Part shown: positions 15,098-23,338 of the stretch, piece by piece
How the letters are laid out: each line of letters starts with the position of its first letter
How positions within the stretch are numbered: position 1 is the stretch's first letter
From: an uncultured Rickettsiales bacterium
GTDB taxonomy: Bacteria > Pseudomonadota > Alphaproteobacteria > Rickettsiales > UBA1997
DNA: 33,591 bases
Direction of reading: 5' to 3'
NCBI GenBank assembly: GCA_944391025.1
Contig: CALXSC010000032.1
Span: 1 to 33,591, forward strand
Notes under the pieces: generated by a model
Told to the model about the DNA's origin: nothing
The model's input: the letters and a program-made list of their open reading frames with translations, nothing else
Databases searched by the model: none
Made by a program: the position numbers and the translations under genes

Positions 15098-15371
15098 AAT
15101 AATTATTTCATTGGTTTTGGTTTTTATGATAGGTATAGCTGCGCTGAGCTTTTTCCTTAGAAAAAGACCTATTATAAAGATGGTTAATTTGGCATTTGTA
15201 TATCTGCTTACAATAACTTTTTTAATGTATCTTATCATAATAAAAAATTCGGAAGATATATTGTTTCCAATATTTATAATAATATTTATAAATTTTCTCC
15301 TGACGTTTCTTACGGGAGTCAGTATTTTAAATAATATATTAAACAACGGAGAAGAAAATGAACATAATTAA
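15078..15371 (+). CDS. mrpC: Mrp-type antiporter subunit C (NuoK-like)
   Basis: 97 residues with three membrane helices and short ends, the size and topology of MrpC/NuoK. The order is: helix 1 (about 8-26), the basic turn LRKRPIIKMVNLAF, helix 2 (about 34-53), a short loop, then PIFIIIFINFLLTFLTGVSIL, which matches the third helix of MrpC (ALVLTAIVIGFAVTAF). NuoK normally has two buried Glu residues in helices 2 and 3 that are lacking here, favouring the antiporter assignment. It overlaps both neighbours, as expected for a tightly coupled operon. Confidence 0.6.
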   Translation: MTILNFRIIISLVLVFMIGIAALSFFLRKRPIIKMVNLAFVYLLTITFLMYLIIIKNSEDILFPIFIIIFINFLLTFLTGVSILNNILNNGEENEHN

Positions 15372-16821
15372 TTTGCCATATTGTTTTCTTTTTATTCCGT
15401 TGATTTTTTCTGGTTTAAATATACTGCAGAATTACAAAACTACAAATGCGGTGATTACTGTAGCTGTTGTTTCTTTTATACTTCTATTGGGATTCTATCT
15501 AATTCCTGAAGTTTTGCCTAATGTCGTGCTACAAAATAAAATAAATGACAATATTTTGTTTATAATGGGCGAGTATAAGGTAGATCTAAAAAATTTAATT
15601 TTTTTAATATTGATTTTCTTTACAAAGCTTATATCGTTTATGTTTTTTGACGATAAAATGATATATACTAAAAAATTGAATTTTTTCTTTGCCATATATT
15701 TAATTAATTACTTTTCAATATGCGGAATATTGTTGACTAATAATATTTTCAATATGTTTATCTATATTGAATTTTATTCGTTTAGTTTGTACAATTTGAT
15801 GTCCGACTATAGGCAGATAAACTATACGCGTGTTGCCTACAAATATTATAATAATGGTGTTGTTGGCTCTATATTGTTCATGTTTTTTGTATTTATAGTT
15901 TATTTTACGTTTGGAACGTCAGATATTGACTATATAGTTAGCCACTTGGATATCGTTAAGGATAATTATCTGTATAACTTGTCCATATTTATTTTCTTCG
16001 GAGCTTTGATATTTAAGTTTTTTTCTTTTAACTTTTATTTTTCAGGTGTTTTAAAGTCATCAGATATAACTAATTTATTGTTTATAAATATACTATTTTC
16101 CGATATAGTTATAGGTATATATATACTTTGGAAATTCCTATATTCACTGTTTAATCTTGATGTTATATTTGGTGTTTTTCATTTAAATTATCTATTCTAT
16201 ATTGTTGGTGCTGCTATTGTCATATATAGTTCCTGCAGAATAATGCTGAGAAAAAATCTGCTCCCTACGGTATATAGTTTTTCACTTATTGTTCTGGGGT
16301 ACGTTGTAATGCTTATGGGTATTAATAATGACTTTAGTTTTGTATCAATTATTTCATTTTTAATAAACCATGTATTGATAAACTTTTTATTCTATTTGAT
16401 TGCGGCGCTTTGTATATTTTTATTTGGAAAATCTGATACTCCAATAGTCTATGCGTTCAATAGATATAAGTATATAATCTATGCTATAGTACTTTCTAAA
16501 CTAGCTTTTCCAATAGCGTTTGGATTTAATAGCTATTGGAATTTTGCACTATCGGTAATTGAGTCTAGAACATACTATTTATTCATTCCATTTGTCGTTG
16601 AAAAAACGATTATGGTATTTTTGTTTGTGAGATATTATTTTGTTTTTTGCAAGGAGTCAAAGGAAGCCTATTCTTTTCTTGAGTTGGAAAACAAGATTTC
16701 AATAAATACCAATTATATGATGGCAATTTTAATAATGTTCTTTTTAGTCGTTTTAATATCGTTCTTTGAAGGCATTATAGGAAATGTTTTATTTGAATTT
16801 ATATCAAGCACTGGTAAATAG
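15358..16821 (+). CDS. mrpD: Mrp-type antiporter subunit D (NuoN/NuoM-like proton channel protein), first copy
   Basis: 487 residues and about 13-14 membrane helices: a proton-translocating antiporter-like subunit. The TM5 glutamate is present in NIFNMFIYIEFYSFSLYNLM, and the TM7 lysine in FFGALIFKFFSFNFYF. After it the family pattern WLPDAH is lost (FSGVLKSSDITNLL), and the later conserved Lys is replaced (FSDIVIGIY). It thus keeps half of the charged relay but is strongly diverged. GGAG AAGAAA ATG gives a clear ribosome site. It overlaps mrpC by 14 bases and the next gene by up to 38. Confidence 0.68.
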   Translation: MNIINLPYCFLFIPLIFSGLNILQNYKTTNAVITVAVVSFILLLGFYLIPEVLPNVVLQNKINDNILFIMGEYKVDLKNLIFLILIFFTKLISFMFFDDKMIYTKKLNFFFAIYLINYFSICGILLTNNIFNMFIYIEFYSFSLYNLMSDYRQINYTRVAYKYYNNGVVGSILFMFFVFIVYFTFGTSDIDYIVSHLDIVKDNYLYNLSIFIFFGALIFKFFSFNFYFSGVLKSSDITNLLFINILFSDIVIGIYILWKFLYSLFNLDVIFGVFHLNYLFYIVGAAIVIYSSCRIMLRKNLLPTVYSFSLIVLGYVVMLMGINNDFSFVSIISFLINHVLINFLFYLIAALCIFLFGKSDTPIVYAFNRYKYIIYAIVLSKLAFPIAFGFNSYWNFALSVIESRTYYLFIPFVVEKTIMVFLFVRYYFVFCKESKEAYSFLELENKISINTNYMMAILIMFFLVVLISFFEGIIGNVLFEFISSTGK

Positions 16822-18271
16822 CATGCAAAGTTTATATTATTTTTTATTTAAAATACTTTTAGTTCTTCCTATACTTGGTATAGTGAATAGTACGTATATG
16901 AATAAATTTTTTAAAGTTCAAAAAATTATAAATAATATAATTTACATACTATTGATGGTTATTTGTGGTTATGTCTTGATAATGTTTGCAGCCTATGGAA
17001 AATATGATTTAAAACTATTTGCAATAGCTAGAGATATCCCAATTGTCTTTTCGGCGAACTCAATAAATTTGATGTTTGGTATGTTTATGTCTATTGTTGT
17101 ATTGTTTTTGAATCTTGTATTTCAAAATTCTTTTAATTATTTAAATTTGCCGGATAAGTATGTTCTGTACAATAGACAAATCTCGTATCTATATTTTTTC
17201 TATATTCTTTTGTCTTTTTCAAGTAGTATTGTGGTAAGCATATTTATATATTTGCTAATTTTGATATATTCATTTTTTCTTATTACAAATCCGGATTTAA
17301 AGGAGTTTAGAAAGAATTACAATATAGTTTTTTGCATATCCTTTATATGCAGCATGGTTTTTATTTTAATTGCCGCATTTTATTTTTTCTATAATGAAAA
17401 TAGTCTGTTTGTTTTCCAAGATATTAATGGATTTGATACTGTATCTGGGTATTGGGTTCTTTTTGTGCTGTTTTTATTGCTCCTTGTTAATATTTCTGGT
17501 CCATTTTATCTTATATTTAAGGAAAAATTCTACTATGAGGACTTTTTGCCGCTGTTCACTATATTTTTCTTTCCATTTATGTTCTTTAATACGTTTTTAT
17601 TTATTAAGATAATTTATTACGTTTTTTATAATAGTTTTGACGCTATTAAAATTTATTTCCATTATTCAGAATTTTTTATGATTCTGTTGTTTTTAACTGC
17701 ATGTTTCTTTGCAGGTAAATTTATTAAAAATAGTATAAAATTCATTCTTTTATTTTCCGTTATGAACTTTATAGTGTTTGTTTCTCAAATATTGTTTGTT
17801 ACTACGAATATTGAGGTTGTAAAGGTATTTTCAAGCTTTTTGCTATTTATGCTGTCTATATTGCTTATTGTTCTATCCTATGCCGGTGTCCTATTTTTGC
17901 TATTGAAATTAGATATAACTGACATGACTATACTCTATAAAAATTCAAAGACTGAATTAAATTTCTATATATTTTGTTTATTTATGCCAATTTTAATGAA
18001 CCTATTGTCGTTCTTTGATTTAAATCTATATAATTTTGACATTTTGTATCTAATTAATTTAGTTGAAATATTGATATTGTTTATATTCTATATGGTCTAT
18101 ATTTTTCTGTCTTTAAATAAAAAATTAAAGGACGACGCAAAGAAACCTAATGATGTATTGCCTATAGATAGAATTATGTTTTTTGTGCCGCAGATAATAT
18201 TGTTGTTTATATTTTTATTTTTTATACTGCTAAAAAGCCAGATAGTAAAGTATATAGTGTTCTATAAATAA
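16784..18271 (+). CDS. Mrp-type antiporter subunit D-like protein, second, degenerate copy
   Basis: 495 residues, about 14 membrane helices, very rich in Phe, Ile and Leu. Position and topology mark it as a second MrpD/NuoN-type subunit. The TM7 segment VLFLLLLVNISGPFYLIFKEK lacks the conserved Lys (Asn in its place), and no clear TM5 Glu context is seen, so proton pumping through this subunit is doubtful. ATG 16784 overlaps the previous gene by 38 bases; an in-frame ATG at 16823 starts two bases after the upstream stop (MQSLYYFLFKILLVLP) and looks equally good. It ends the operon; a weak hairpin follows at 18327. Similar paired D-like genes occur in Rickettsiales antiporter clusters. Confidence 0.55.
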   Translation: MFYLNLYQALVNSMQSLYYFLFKILLVLPILGIVNSTYMNKFFKVQKIINNIIYILLMVICGYVLIMFAAYGKYDLKLFAIARDIPIVFSANSINLMFGMFMSIVVLFLNLVFQNSFNYLNLPDKYVLYNRQISYLYFFYILLSFSSSIVVSIFIYLLILIYSFFLITNPDLKEFRKNYNIVFCISFICSMVFILIAAFYFFYNENSLFVFQDINGFDTVSGYWVLFVLFLLLLVNISGPFYLIFKEKFYYEDFLPLFTIFFFPFMFFNTFLFIKIIYYVFYNSFDAIKIYFHYSEFFMILLFLTACFFAGKFIKNSIKFILLFSVMNFIVFVSQILFVTTNIEVVKVFSSFLLFMLSILLIVLSYAGVLFLLLKLDITDMTILYKNSKTELNFYIFCLFMPILMNLLSFFDLNLYNFDILYLINLVEILILFIFYMVYIFLSLNKKLKDDAKKPNDVLPIDRIMFFVPQIILLFIFLFFILLKSQIVKYIVFYK

Positions 18272-18326
18272 TTAATAAAATAACTTGCATATTGCTAATT
18301 CCATATCTTGTACTTCCAGCGGTCAA

Positions 18327-18349
18327 TTAACTATTTAAATAATAGTTAA
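18327..18349 (+). terminator. Weak terminator after the antiporter operon
   Basis: TTAACTATT (18327-18335) and AATAGTTAA (18341-18349) form a perfect 9-bp stem with loop TAAAT, followed by GTTTATATATT. All A/T except two pairs, so efficiency is uncertain. Confidence 0.4.
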
Positions 18350-18370
18350 GTTTATATATTATGGATAACA

Positions 18371-19816
18371 ATGGAAATAGAACTTTTAAATAGTTTTGCT
18401 AATAAGAATTTAACGCCATCACAACTAAAAAAGGAGATTTTGAAAAATGATTTGTCTGCCTTTATCCATAAAACATTTAATACTATTAACCATGGTGTTA
18501 GGTATAACCACAACTGGCATATTGATCTAATTGCTGAATATTTGACGGAGGTCTATAGGGGAAATATTAAGAGGCTGATTATAAATGTACCACCTAGGAG
18601 CTTAAAATCCGTTTGTGTCAGCGTTGCTTTTCCTGCATGGGTTCTTGGCAATAGGCCATTTTCTAGGGTGATTGTAGCGAGCTATTCGGATATCTTAAGC
18701 ATGAAGCATTCAACGGATTGTAGATTGGTTGTTAGTTCAAGGTGGTTTAGGGATACGTTTAAAGATTTTGAAATAAACCCGCTGCAAAATGAGAAACATA
18801 AATTTGCAACAACGCAGAATGGGTATAGATTTGCAACGTCTGTCGGAGGTAGTTTGACGGGAGAAGGGGGAGATATTTTGATAGTTGATGACCCGCACAA
18901 TCCACAGCAGGTTATGAGTGAAAAATATAGGTCTAAAACACTTGAATGGTTTAGCAATACTTTTGTTTCAAGGCTTAATGATAAGAAGAATGGAGCCATT
19001 ATAATCGTCATGCAGAGGCTGCATCCAAATGATTTGGTCGGTTATTTGCTTGATAAGGATGATAATGATTGGAGGGTGCTATCAATTCCGGCAGTTGCCG
19101 AAGAGGACTGTATTTACTCAATAAATGGATTTGAAAAATATAGGGAAAAGGGTGATATTTTACATCCGTCAAGGGAGGGAGCGAAAGAAATTGAAAGAAT
19201 TAAAAAGGATATGGGCAGCTATATTTTTGCAGCGCAATATCAACAAAAACCAGTTGTAAAGGAAGGAAGTATGATAAAGGATAAATGGCTGCAGAGATAT
19301 GCAAAAAATATTATTCCAAGCAAAACATATCTATCATTTGATACGGCAATCAAAACCGGTGCAAAAAATGATCCAACCGTTTGTACTGTATGGGGTGAAT
19401 TGGATAATAATCTATATCTGCTTGAAGTATATAGGGAATGGCTAGAATATCCAGATTTAAAAAGAAAGACAATAGAGCTAATAAAAAAATGGAAGCCAGA
19501 GTTAGTGCTTATAGAAGATAAAGCTAGCGGTCAATCATTATTGCAGGATTTAAGGAAGGAAATCAAAACTCCACTAATAGGTATAAAAGTTTCAAAGGAC
19601 AAGGTAACGAGACTAGCCAGCGTATCTCCTTTTTTTGAAGGCGGCAGAGTTTTTTTACCAACCGAATCCAATTGGCTTGCTGACTATGAAATTGAACTTT
19701 TTGGTTTCCCATTTTGTGAACATGATGACCAGGTTGATTCTACCAGCCAATTTTTAGAGTGGTATAAAAATAAAAAAAATATAGCCTCTAATGATATGAG
19801 AATAAGAAGAATTTAA
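18371..19816 (+). CDS. Phage terminase large subunit (TerL), solitary
   Basis: 481 residues with both TerL domains. The ATPase half has a Walker A variant PPRSLKS (74-80), the adenine-side segment NHNWHIDLIAEYL before it and Walker B ILIVDDPHNP (DD at 173-174). The RNase H-like nuclease half has LSFDTAIKTG (first Asp near 326), VLIEDKASGQSL and CEHDDQVDSTSQFL, the usual acidic triad positions. All key residues are present, so it looks functional. In phages TerL packages DNA into capsids. No small terminase, portal, capsid or integrase gene is nearby; both flanks are cellular genes, and base use matches its neighbours. Lone terminases are known in Rickettsiales, where a gene-transfer-agent-like or domesticated role has been considered. 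No strong ribosome site is visible. Confidence 0.88.
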   Translation: MEIELLNSFANKNLTPSQLKKEILKNDLSAFIHKTFNTINHGVRYNHNWHIDLIAEYLTEVYRGNIKRLIINVPPRSLKSVCVSVAFPAWVLGNRPFSRVIVASYSDILSMKHSTDCRLVVSSRWFRDTFKDFEINPLQNEKHKFATTQNGYRFATSVGGSLTGEGGDILIVDDPHNPQQVMSEKYRSKTLEWFSNTFVSRLNDKKNGAIIIVMQRLHPNDLVGYLLDKDDNDWRVLSIPAVAEEDCIYSINGFEKYREKGDILHPSREGAKEIERIKKDMGSYIFAAQYQQKPVVKEGSMIKDKWLQRYAKNIIPSKTYLSFDTAIKTGAKNDPTVCTVWGELDNNLYLLEVYREWLEYPDLKRKTIELIKKWKPELVLIEDKASGQSLLQDLRKEIKTPLIGIKVSKDKVTRLASVSPFFEGGRVFLPTESNWLADYEIELFGFPFCEHDDQVDSTSQFLEWYKNKKNIASNDMRIRRI

Positions 19817-19830
19817 TATTAATTAAAATA

Positions 19831-19858
19831 TTGATTTTTATTTTTTAAATTCTATAAT
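19831..19858 (+). promoter_or_regulatory. Promoter of the lipoprotein-ctpA unit
   Basis: TTGATT (19831-19836), a 16-bp spacer and a perfect TATAAT (19853-19858), 28 bp before the first ATG. Confidence 0.5.
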
Positions 19859-19874
19859 GATAACGATATTATCA
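19858..19874 (+). promoter_or_regulatory. Small palindrome at the transcription start
   Basis: TGATAA-CGATA-TTATCA, six-base arms, overlaps the end of the -10 and the likely start point, a place where a repressor could bind. The GATAA/TTATC arms faintly resemble half of a Fur box, but the match is short. Confidence 0.25.
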
Positions 19875-19886
19875 ATATAGCTTATT

Positions 19887-20051
19887 ATGTTAAAATATTT
19901 TTTGATTTTGTTTGTATTTTTATCATTGCAATCATGCACGGCAAATAAAGTTATAGAAGTAAAAAGCCCATGCGTGTCTGGGGACGGCGGACCATGCGGT
20001 CCAAGAAGACCTATAAATACATGGATAAATCAATCAAGTGCTAGAGTTTAA
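19887..20051 (+). CDS. Small lipoprotein (54 aa), rickettsial type
   Basis: MLKYFLILFVFLSLQSC forms a lipoprotein signal with the lipobox LQSC. The mature peptide is about 37 residues: CTANKVIEVKSPC, then VSGDGGPCGPRRPINTWIN, ending SSARV. It has two further Cys, a Gly/Pro-rich turn and a conserved-looking PCGPRRPxNxW segment. From memory, similar very short lipoproteins are conserved in Rickettsia (a DUF2706-like family), but I cannot confirm that. Function unknown; VirB7-like pilus lipoproteins are another group of this size. It has its own promoter, and ctpA starts two bases after its stop, so the two are co-translated and may work together in the periplasm. Confidence 0.7.
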   Translation: MLKYFLILFVFLSLQSCTANKVIEVKSPCVSGDGGPCGPRRPINTWINQSSARV

Positions 20052-20053
20052 AA

Positions 20054-21484
20054 ATGAAAAAACTATTAATAATTAACGTATTTTTACTTATTTTATTGTC
20101 AAGTGTATATGCCTTAAATGACAATAAAATAAACGGCTATATTAAAACTTCTTTATTTAAGAATAACATTACTGCCAGCCTAGTCGCCGATAATGAAAAT
20201 AAAATAAGCAGGCTAGATGCTATTAAGAAGAAGACTATAGTTTCTCCAAAGTCACAGAAGGTTGAAGACTATGGGGCTGTATACAATGATGTTGTTAAGA
20301 TGATAAAAGCTAACTACGTTGAGAATGTTGACGATGATAAGTTTTTTGAGGCTTCTTTAAATGGAATGCTGTCATCTTTAGATCCGCATTCAGCGTATTT
20401 TTCAAAGGAAGATTATGAACAATTGGTTAGTGATACGAAAGGTGAATTTAGCGGATTAGGAATAGAAGTTACAATGGATAATTCGCTTGTAAAGGTTATA
20501 ACTCCAATTGATGATGGGCCTGCATTTAAGGCTGGTATTAAATCTGGCGATTATATTAGCAATATAGATGATAAGTCCGTTGTTGGAATGAGTCTTGTTG
20601 AGGCCGTTAATCTAATGAGAGGAAAGGATAGCAAAGATAGGGGAACAGTAAAACTTACAGTTCTTAGAATGGGCGAAAAGGAGCCGTTAGATTTTAAAAT
20701 TAAAAGAGATATTATAAAAACTGATTCCGTTAAGGGAAGGGCAGAGGGCAATATTATATATTTGAGAATTTCTAGCTTTACTGAAAAAACCTATGTTGAT
20801 TTGATAAGGGAATTCAATAGGGTTGAAAACGAAATAGGTAAAAATAATGTTAAGGGCTTAGTTCTGGATTTAAGAAACAATCCAGGCGGCTTATTGAATA
20901 CTTCTGTATTTGTATCCGATGCCTTTTTGGATAAGGGAAAGAAAATAGTTAGTATAAAGGGTAAAGACGGAGTTCTTATCAATGAATATAAATCGGAAAA
21001 CGAACAGGATTTGATACCTAATCTCCCAATGGTTGTTTTAATTAATGAAGGTTCAGCTTCTGCTTCGGAAATTGTTGCTGGCGCTCTGCAGGATAATAAT
21101 AGGGCTATCGTTGTTGGCACGCAGTCATTTGGTAAAGGATCGGTTCAATCAATGATTCCTTTAAATAATGGTGGCGGTATTAAATTGACTATAGCAAAAT
21201 ATTATACGCCTAATGATATTTCAATCCAGGCGGAGGGCATAAAACCTGATATAGAGGTTAAGATGGCTAAGATTGAGGAAATAGATACAAGCAAATGGTT
21301 TACAAAGGAAAATGACCTAAAGGGGCATTTGGAAAATAATGAAAATAACCTTGTTAATATGGAATTGAAGAAACAATTGAAGGCTAAAGATACATCTATG
21401 TATAATAAAGATTATCAACTAGCCAGGGCTATAGATCTATTATTGGGAATTGATTTTTATAACCAAACTGGTAAAAGTAAATAA
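20054..21484 (+). CDS. ctpA: C-terminal processing serine protease (S41 family)
   Basis: 476 residues: signal peptide (MKKLLIINVFLLILLSSVYA), a helical N-terminal part with VKMIKANYVENVDDDKF and LSSLDPHSAYF, one PDZ domain (about 120-205, GEFSGLGIEVTMDN...), then the protease core. NEGSASASEIVAGALQDN holds the catalytic Ser (near 334), and TQSFGKGSVQ holds the general-base Lys 25 residues later. The enzyme trims C-termini of periplasmic and membrane proteins; relatives regulate peptidoglycan hydrolases. Followed after 25 bases by a SurA-like chaperone gene, forming a periplasmic quality-control unit. Confidence 0.95.
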   Translation: MKKLLIINVFLLILLSSVYALNDNKINGYIKTSLFKNNITASLVADNENKISRLDAIKKKTIVSPKSQKVEDYGAVYNDVVKMIKANYVENVDDDKFFEASLNGMLSSLDPHSAYFSKEDYEQLVSDTKGEFSGLGIEVTMDNSLVKVITPIDDGPAFKAGIKSGDYISNIDDKSVVGMSLVEAVNLMRGKDSKDRGTVKLTVLRMGEKEPLDFKIKRDIIKTDSVKGRAEGNIIYLRISSFTEKTYVDLIREFNRVENEIGKNNVKGLVLDLRNNPGGLLNTSVFVSDAFLDKGKKIVSIKGKDGVLINEYKSENEQDLIPNLPMVVLINEGSASASEIVAGALQDNNRAIVVGTQSFGKGSVQSMIPLNNGGGIKLTIAKYYTPNDISIQAEGIKPDIEVKMAKIEEIDTSKWFTKENDLKGHLENNENNLVNMELKKQLKAKDTSMYNKDYQLARAIDLLLGIDFYNQTGKSK

Positions 21485-21509
21485 TCCTAATTTATAGGAG
21501 TAATCGTTT

Positions 21510-22427
21510 TTGGATTTAGTTATGAGAAAAGTTTTATTATTTTGCTGCTTTATGTTTTTGTTTGCTGGTATATCCTTTGCTAGCGACTTTAAGGCTGTGG
21601 CGAGAGTTAATGATAAAATCATAACCCAATACGATTTGAACAGCTATACAAAAATTGTGCAGCTATATTTTAAAAATACTTCAGAAATGAATCCTGAAAT
21701 AAAAAAGGAAATTCTGAATGGATTTATAGAAGAAATACTGAAGGGTCAGGCTGTTGAAAATGAAAAGGTTCCATTTGATAAGGAAGAATTTGATTATTTT
21801 TTACAGGCAAATTCTGAAAAGGACAATATAGATGAGAATGTTAAAAAATATGGAATAGATAAAAATTTGTATGTTGAAATTATGAAAAATAATTTTTTGT
21901 GGAACAAATTGATAGATTCAAAAATTAGACCAACTATAAATATAAACAATTCAGAAATTAATGATTCTTTGGAATATTTAACAGAAAAACCATTAAGGTC
22001 AAGGTATAATATTTCCCAGATTATTATTTATAAAAATAATAATTCAGACCCAAAGGCAATAGTTGATAAGCTATATGATGAAATTAGAGCTAAGAATAAT
22101 TTTGAATCTATAGCAGAAAGGTTTTCTCAGGATAATAAAAAAAATAAGGGATATATAGGTTGGGTTGATGAAATGGATATTAATCAAACAGTCTATGATG
22201 CGATTAAAAACCTGCAGGTTGGCTCTATATCTAAACCAATATATTTTGGCGACCAAAACTCTGGATTTTACATGATAATAAAACTAAACGATAAAAAACA
22301 GGAAAAGATTGCAAAGAAGGATGATGTTGCAAGGGTTCAATATTTTATATATAATCAAAAGTTGAATTTGGAAGTAAAAAACTACATAGATACACTATAT
22401 AACAATGCCTTTATAGAAATATACTAG
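21510..22427 (+). CDS. surA: SurA-like periplasmic chaperone with one PpiC-type rotamase domain
   Basis: 305 residues. AGGAG (21496-21500) is nine bases before TTG 21510, which favours this start over ATG 21522. Either way it is followed by a signal peptide (MRKVLLFCCFMFLFAGISFA). The N-terminal SurA-type chaperone region begins VARVNDKIITQYDLNSYTKI. One parvulin domain (about 160-262) runs RSRYNISQIII ... FESIAERFSQDNKKNKGYIGWVDEMDI ... GSISKPIYFGDQNSGFYMIIKL. E. coli SurA has two such domains; reduced versions are common. Role: folding of outer-membrane proteins. A hairpin ATATTGC/GCAATAT follows at 22428-22447. Confidence 0.86.
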   Translation: MDLVMRKVLLFCCFMFLFAGISFASDFKAVARVNDKIITQYDLNSYTKIVQLYFKNTSEMNPEIKKEILNGFIEEILKGQAVENEKVPFDKEEFDYFLQANSEKDNIDENVKKYGIDKNLYVEIMKNNFLWNKLIDSKIRPTININNSEINDSLEYLTEKPLRSRYNISQIIIYKNNNSDPKAIVDKLYDEIRAKNNFESIAERFSQDNKKNKGYIGWVDEMDINQTVYDAIKNLQVGSISKPIYFGDQNSGFYMIIKLNDKKQEKIAKKDDVARVQYFIYNQKLNLEVKNYIDTLYNNAFIEIY

Positions 22428-22697
22428 ATATTGCATATTGGCAATATAGCTATTGGAATCAAATTAATAATCTTTAGTTTTTTAATTTAAATTGCTGTTT
22501 GGGTTTTGGTCCATGCAATATAAAAATTCTTAAAATCTTGGATATATGTCAAAAATAAATAGTTGCAAAAAAAATTGCTAATAATGCCTAATATATAAGG
22601 GTGATTTAATATATTGTTTTTAAAGAAAAAATATGTTGAAATAATTAAAAATTACTTTAAAGTTTATTGTAGATTAAAATATTTTTTAATTAATATT

Positions 22698-23321
22698 ATG
22701 AAGAAAAATTTTATAAAGATAGCTTGTCTTTCTGGTGTTTGTTTGTCTATAGTTTCATGTGGTCCAAAAATTAAGACCGAAAGAGTTTCTCTGCAGGAAT
22801 CTGATAAAAAGGCTATGACTATTACAGATGAATGGGTTGCTACGGATACTGAGAATGCAGCAAAGGCAATTCTTCAGCAAACGGAAAACCATAGAGGGTT
22901 TCAGACTTATCTTGCTAAATTAGGAAGAAGACCTAAGATTTTTATAGGCGAGGTGCAAAATCAAACTTCTGAAGCATATTTTCCAATAGGCGATTTGAAT
23001 GATGAATTATTGAATGAGTTCTCTGCATCCGGTGACTATGTTCTTATAGATGCTGCTGCTAGAGAAAAGATTTTAAAGGAAATTAAATATCAAAATGATG
23101 GCATGGTTAGACCCGAAGATGTTAAAAAGATTGGAAAAGCATCTGGAGCTGACCTTATAATTTTTGGTGATGTGAGAATGAAGCCCGAAACGTTATCTGG
23201 AAGAACTGTTAAGGACTATTCTGTTAATATAAGAATGACAGATATAGAATCTGGGGAAGAGGTTTTGAGGACTAGATACAAGACTAGCAAGTATTCAAAA
23301 AGAAGCGGATTTGGCTGGTAG
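22698..23321 (+). CDS. LpoB-like lipoprotein, penicillin-binding protein activator family
   Basis: The start is set at ATG 22698 because it opens a lipoprotein signal, MKKNFIKIACLSGVCLSIVSC; the longer frame from 22614 would put 28 non-signal residues in front. The product is 207 residues. The mature part matches the LpoB/PBP-activator fold: RPKIFIGEVQNQTSE, then DLNDELLNEFSASGDYVLIDAAAREKILKEI, GKASGADLIIFGDVRMKPE and YSVNIRMTDIESGEEVLRTRY. In E. coli LpoB reaches from the outer membrane to stimulate PBP1b, so this implies a maintained peptidoglycan wall. An SNase gene starts 17 bases after its stop. Confidence 0.8.
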   Translation: MKKNFIKIACLSGVCLSIVSCGPKIKTERVSLQESDKKAMTITDEWVATDTENAAKAILQQTENHRGFQTYLAKLGRRPKIFIGEVQNQTSEAYFPIGDLNDELLNEFSASGDYVLIDAAAREKILKEIKYQNDGMVRPEDVKKIGKASGADLIIFGDVRMKPETLSGRTVKDYSVNIRMTDIESGEEVLRTRYKTSKYSKRSGFGW

Positions 23322-23338
23322 AAATAATTACTATATAA

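Noticed and set aside
14215..16821. The membrane gene cluster as complex I genes nuoJ-K-M/N
   Set aside because: The small subunits lack the buried acidic residues of NuoK and the YVGAVAVLFLFV-type motif of NuoJ; an MrpB-like gene sits second. Kept as an alternative in the entries.
18371..19816. A prophage around the terminase
   Set aside because: No portal, capsid, tail, lysis, integrase or attachment repeats on either side; neighbours are ordinary cellular genes.
22614..22697. Longer N-terminus for the LpoB-like protein (from 22614)
   Set aside because: It would bury a clear lipoprotein signal and its lipobox 28 residues inside the protein; ATG 22698 is preferred.
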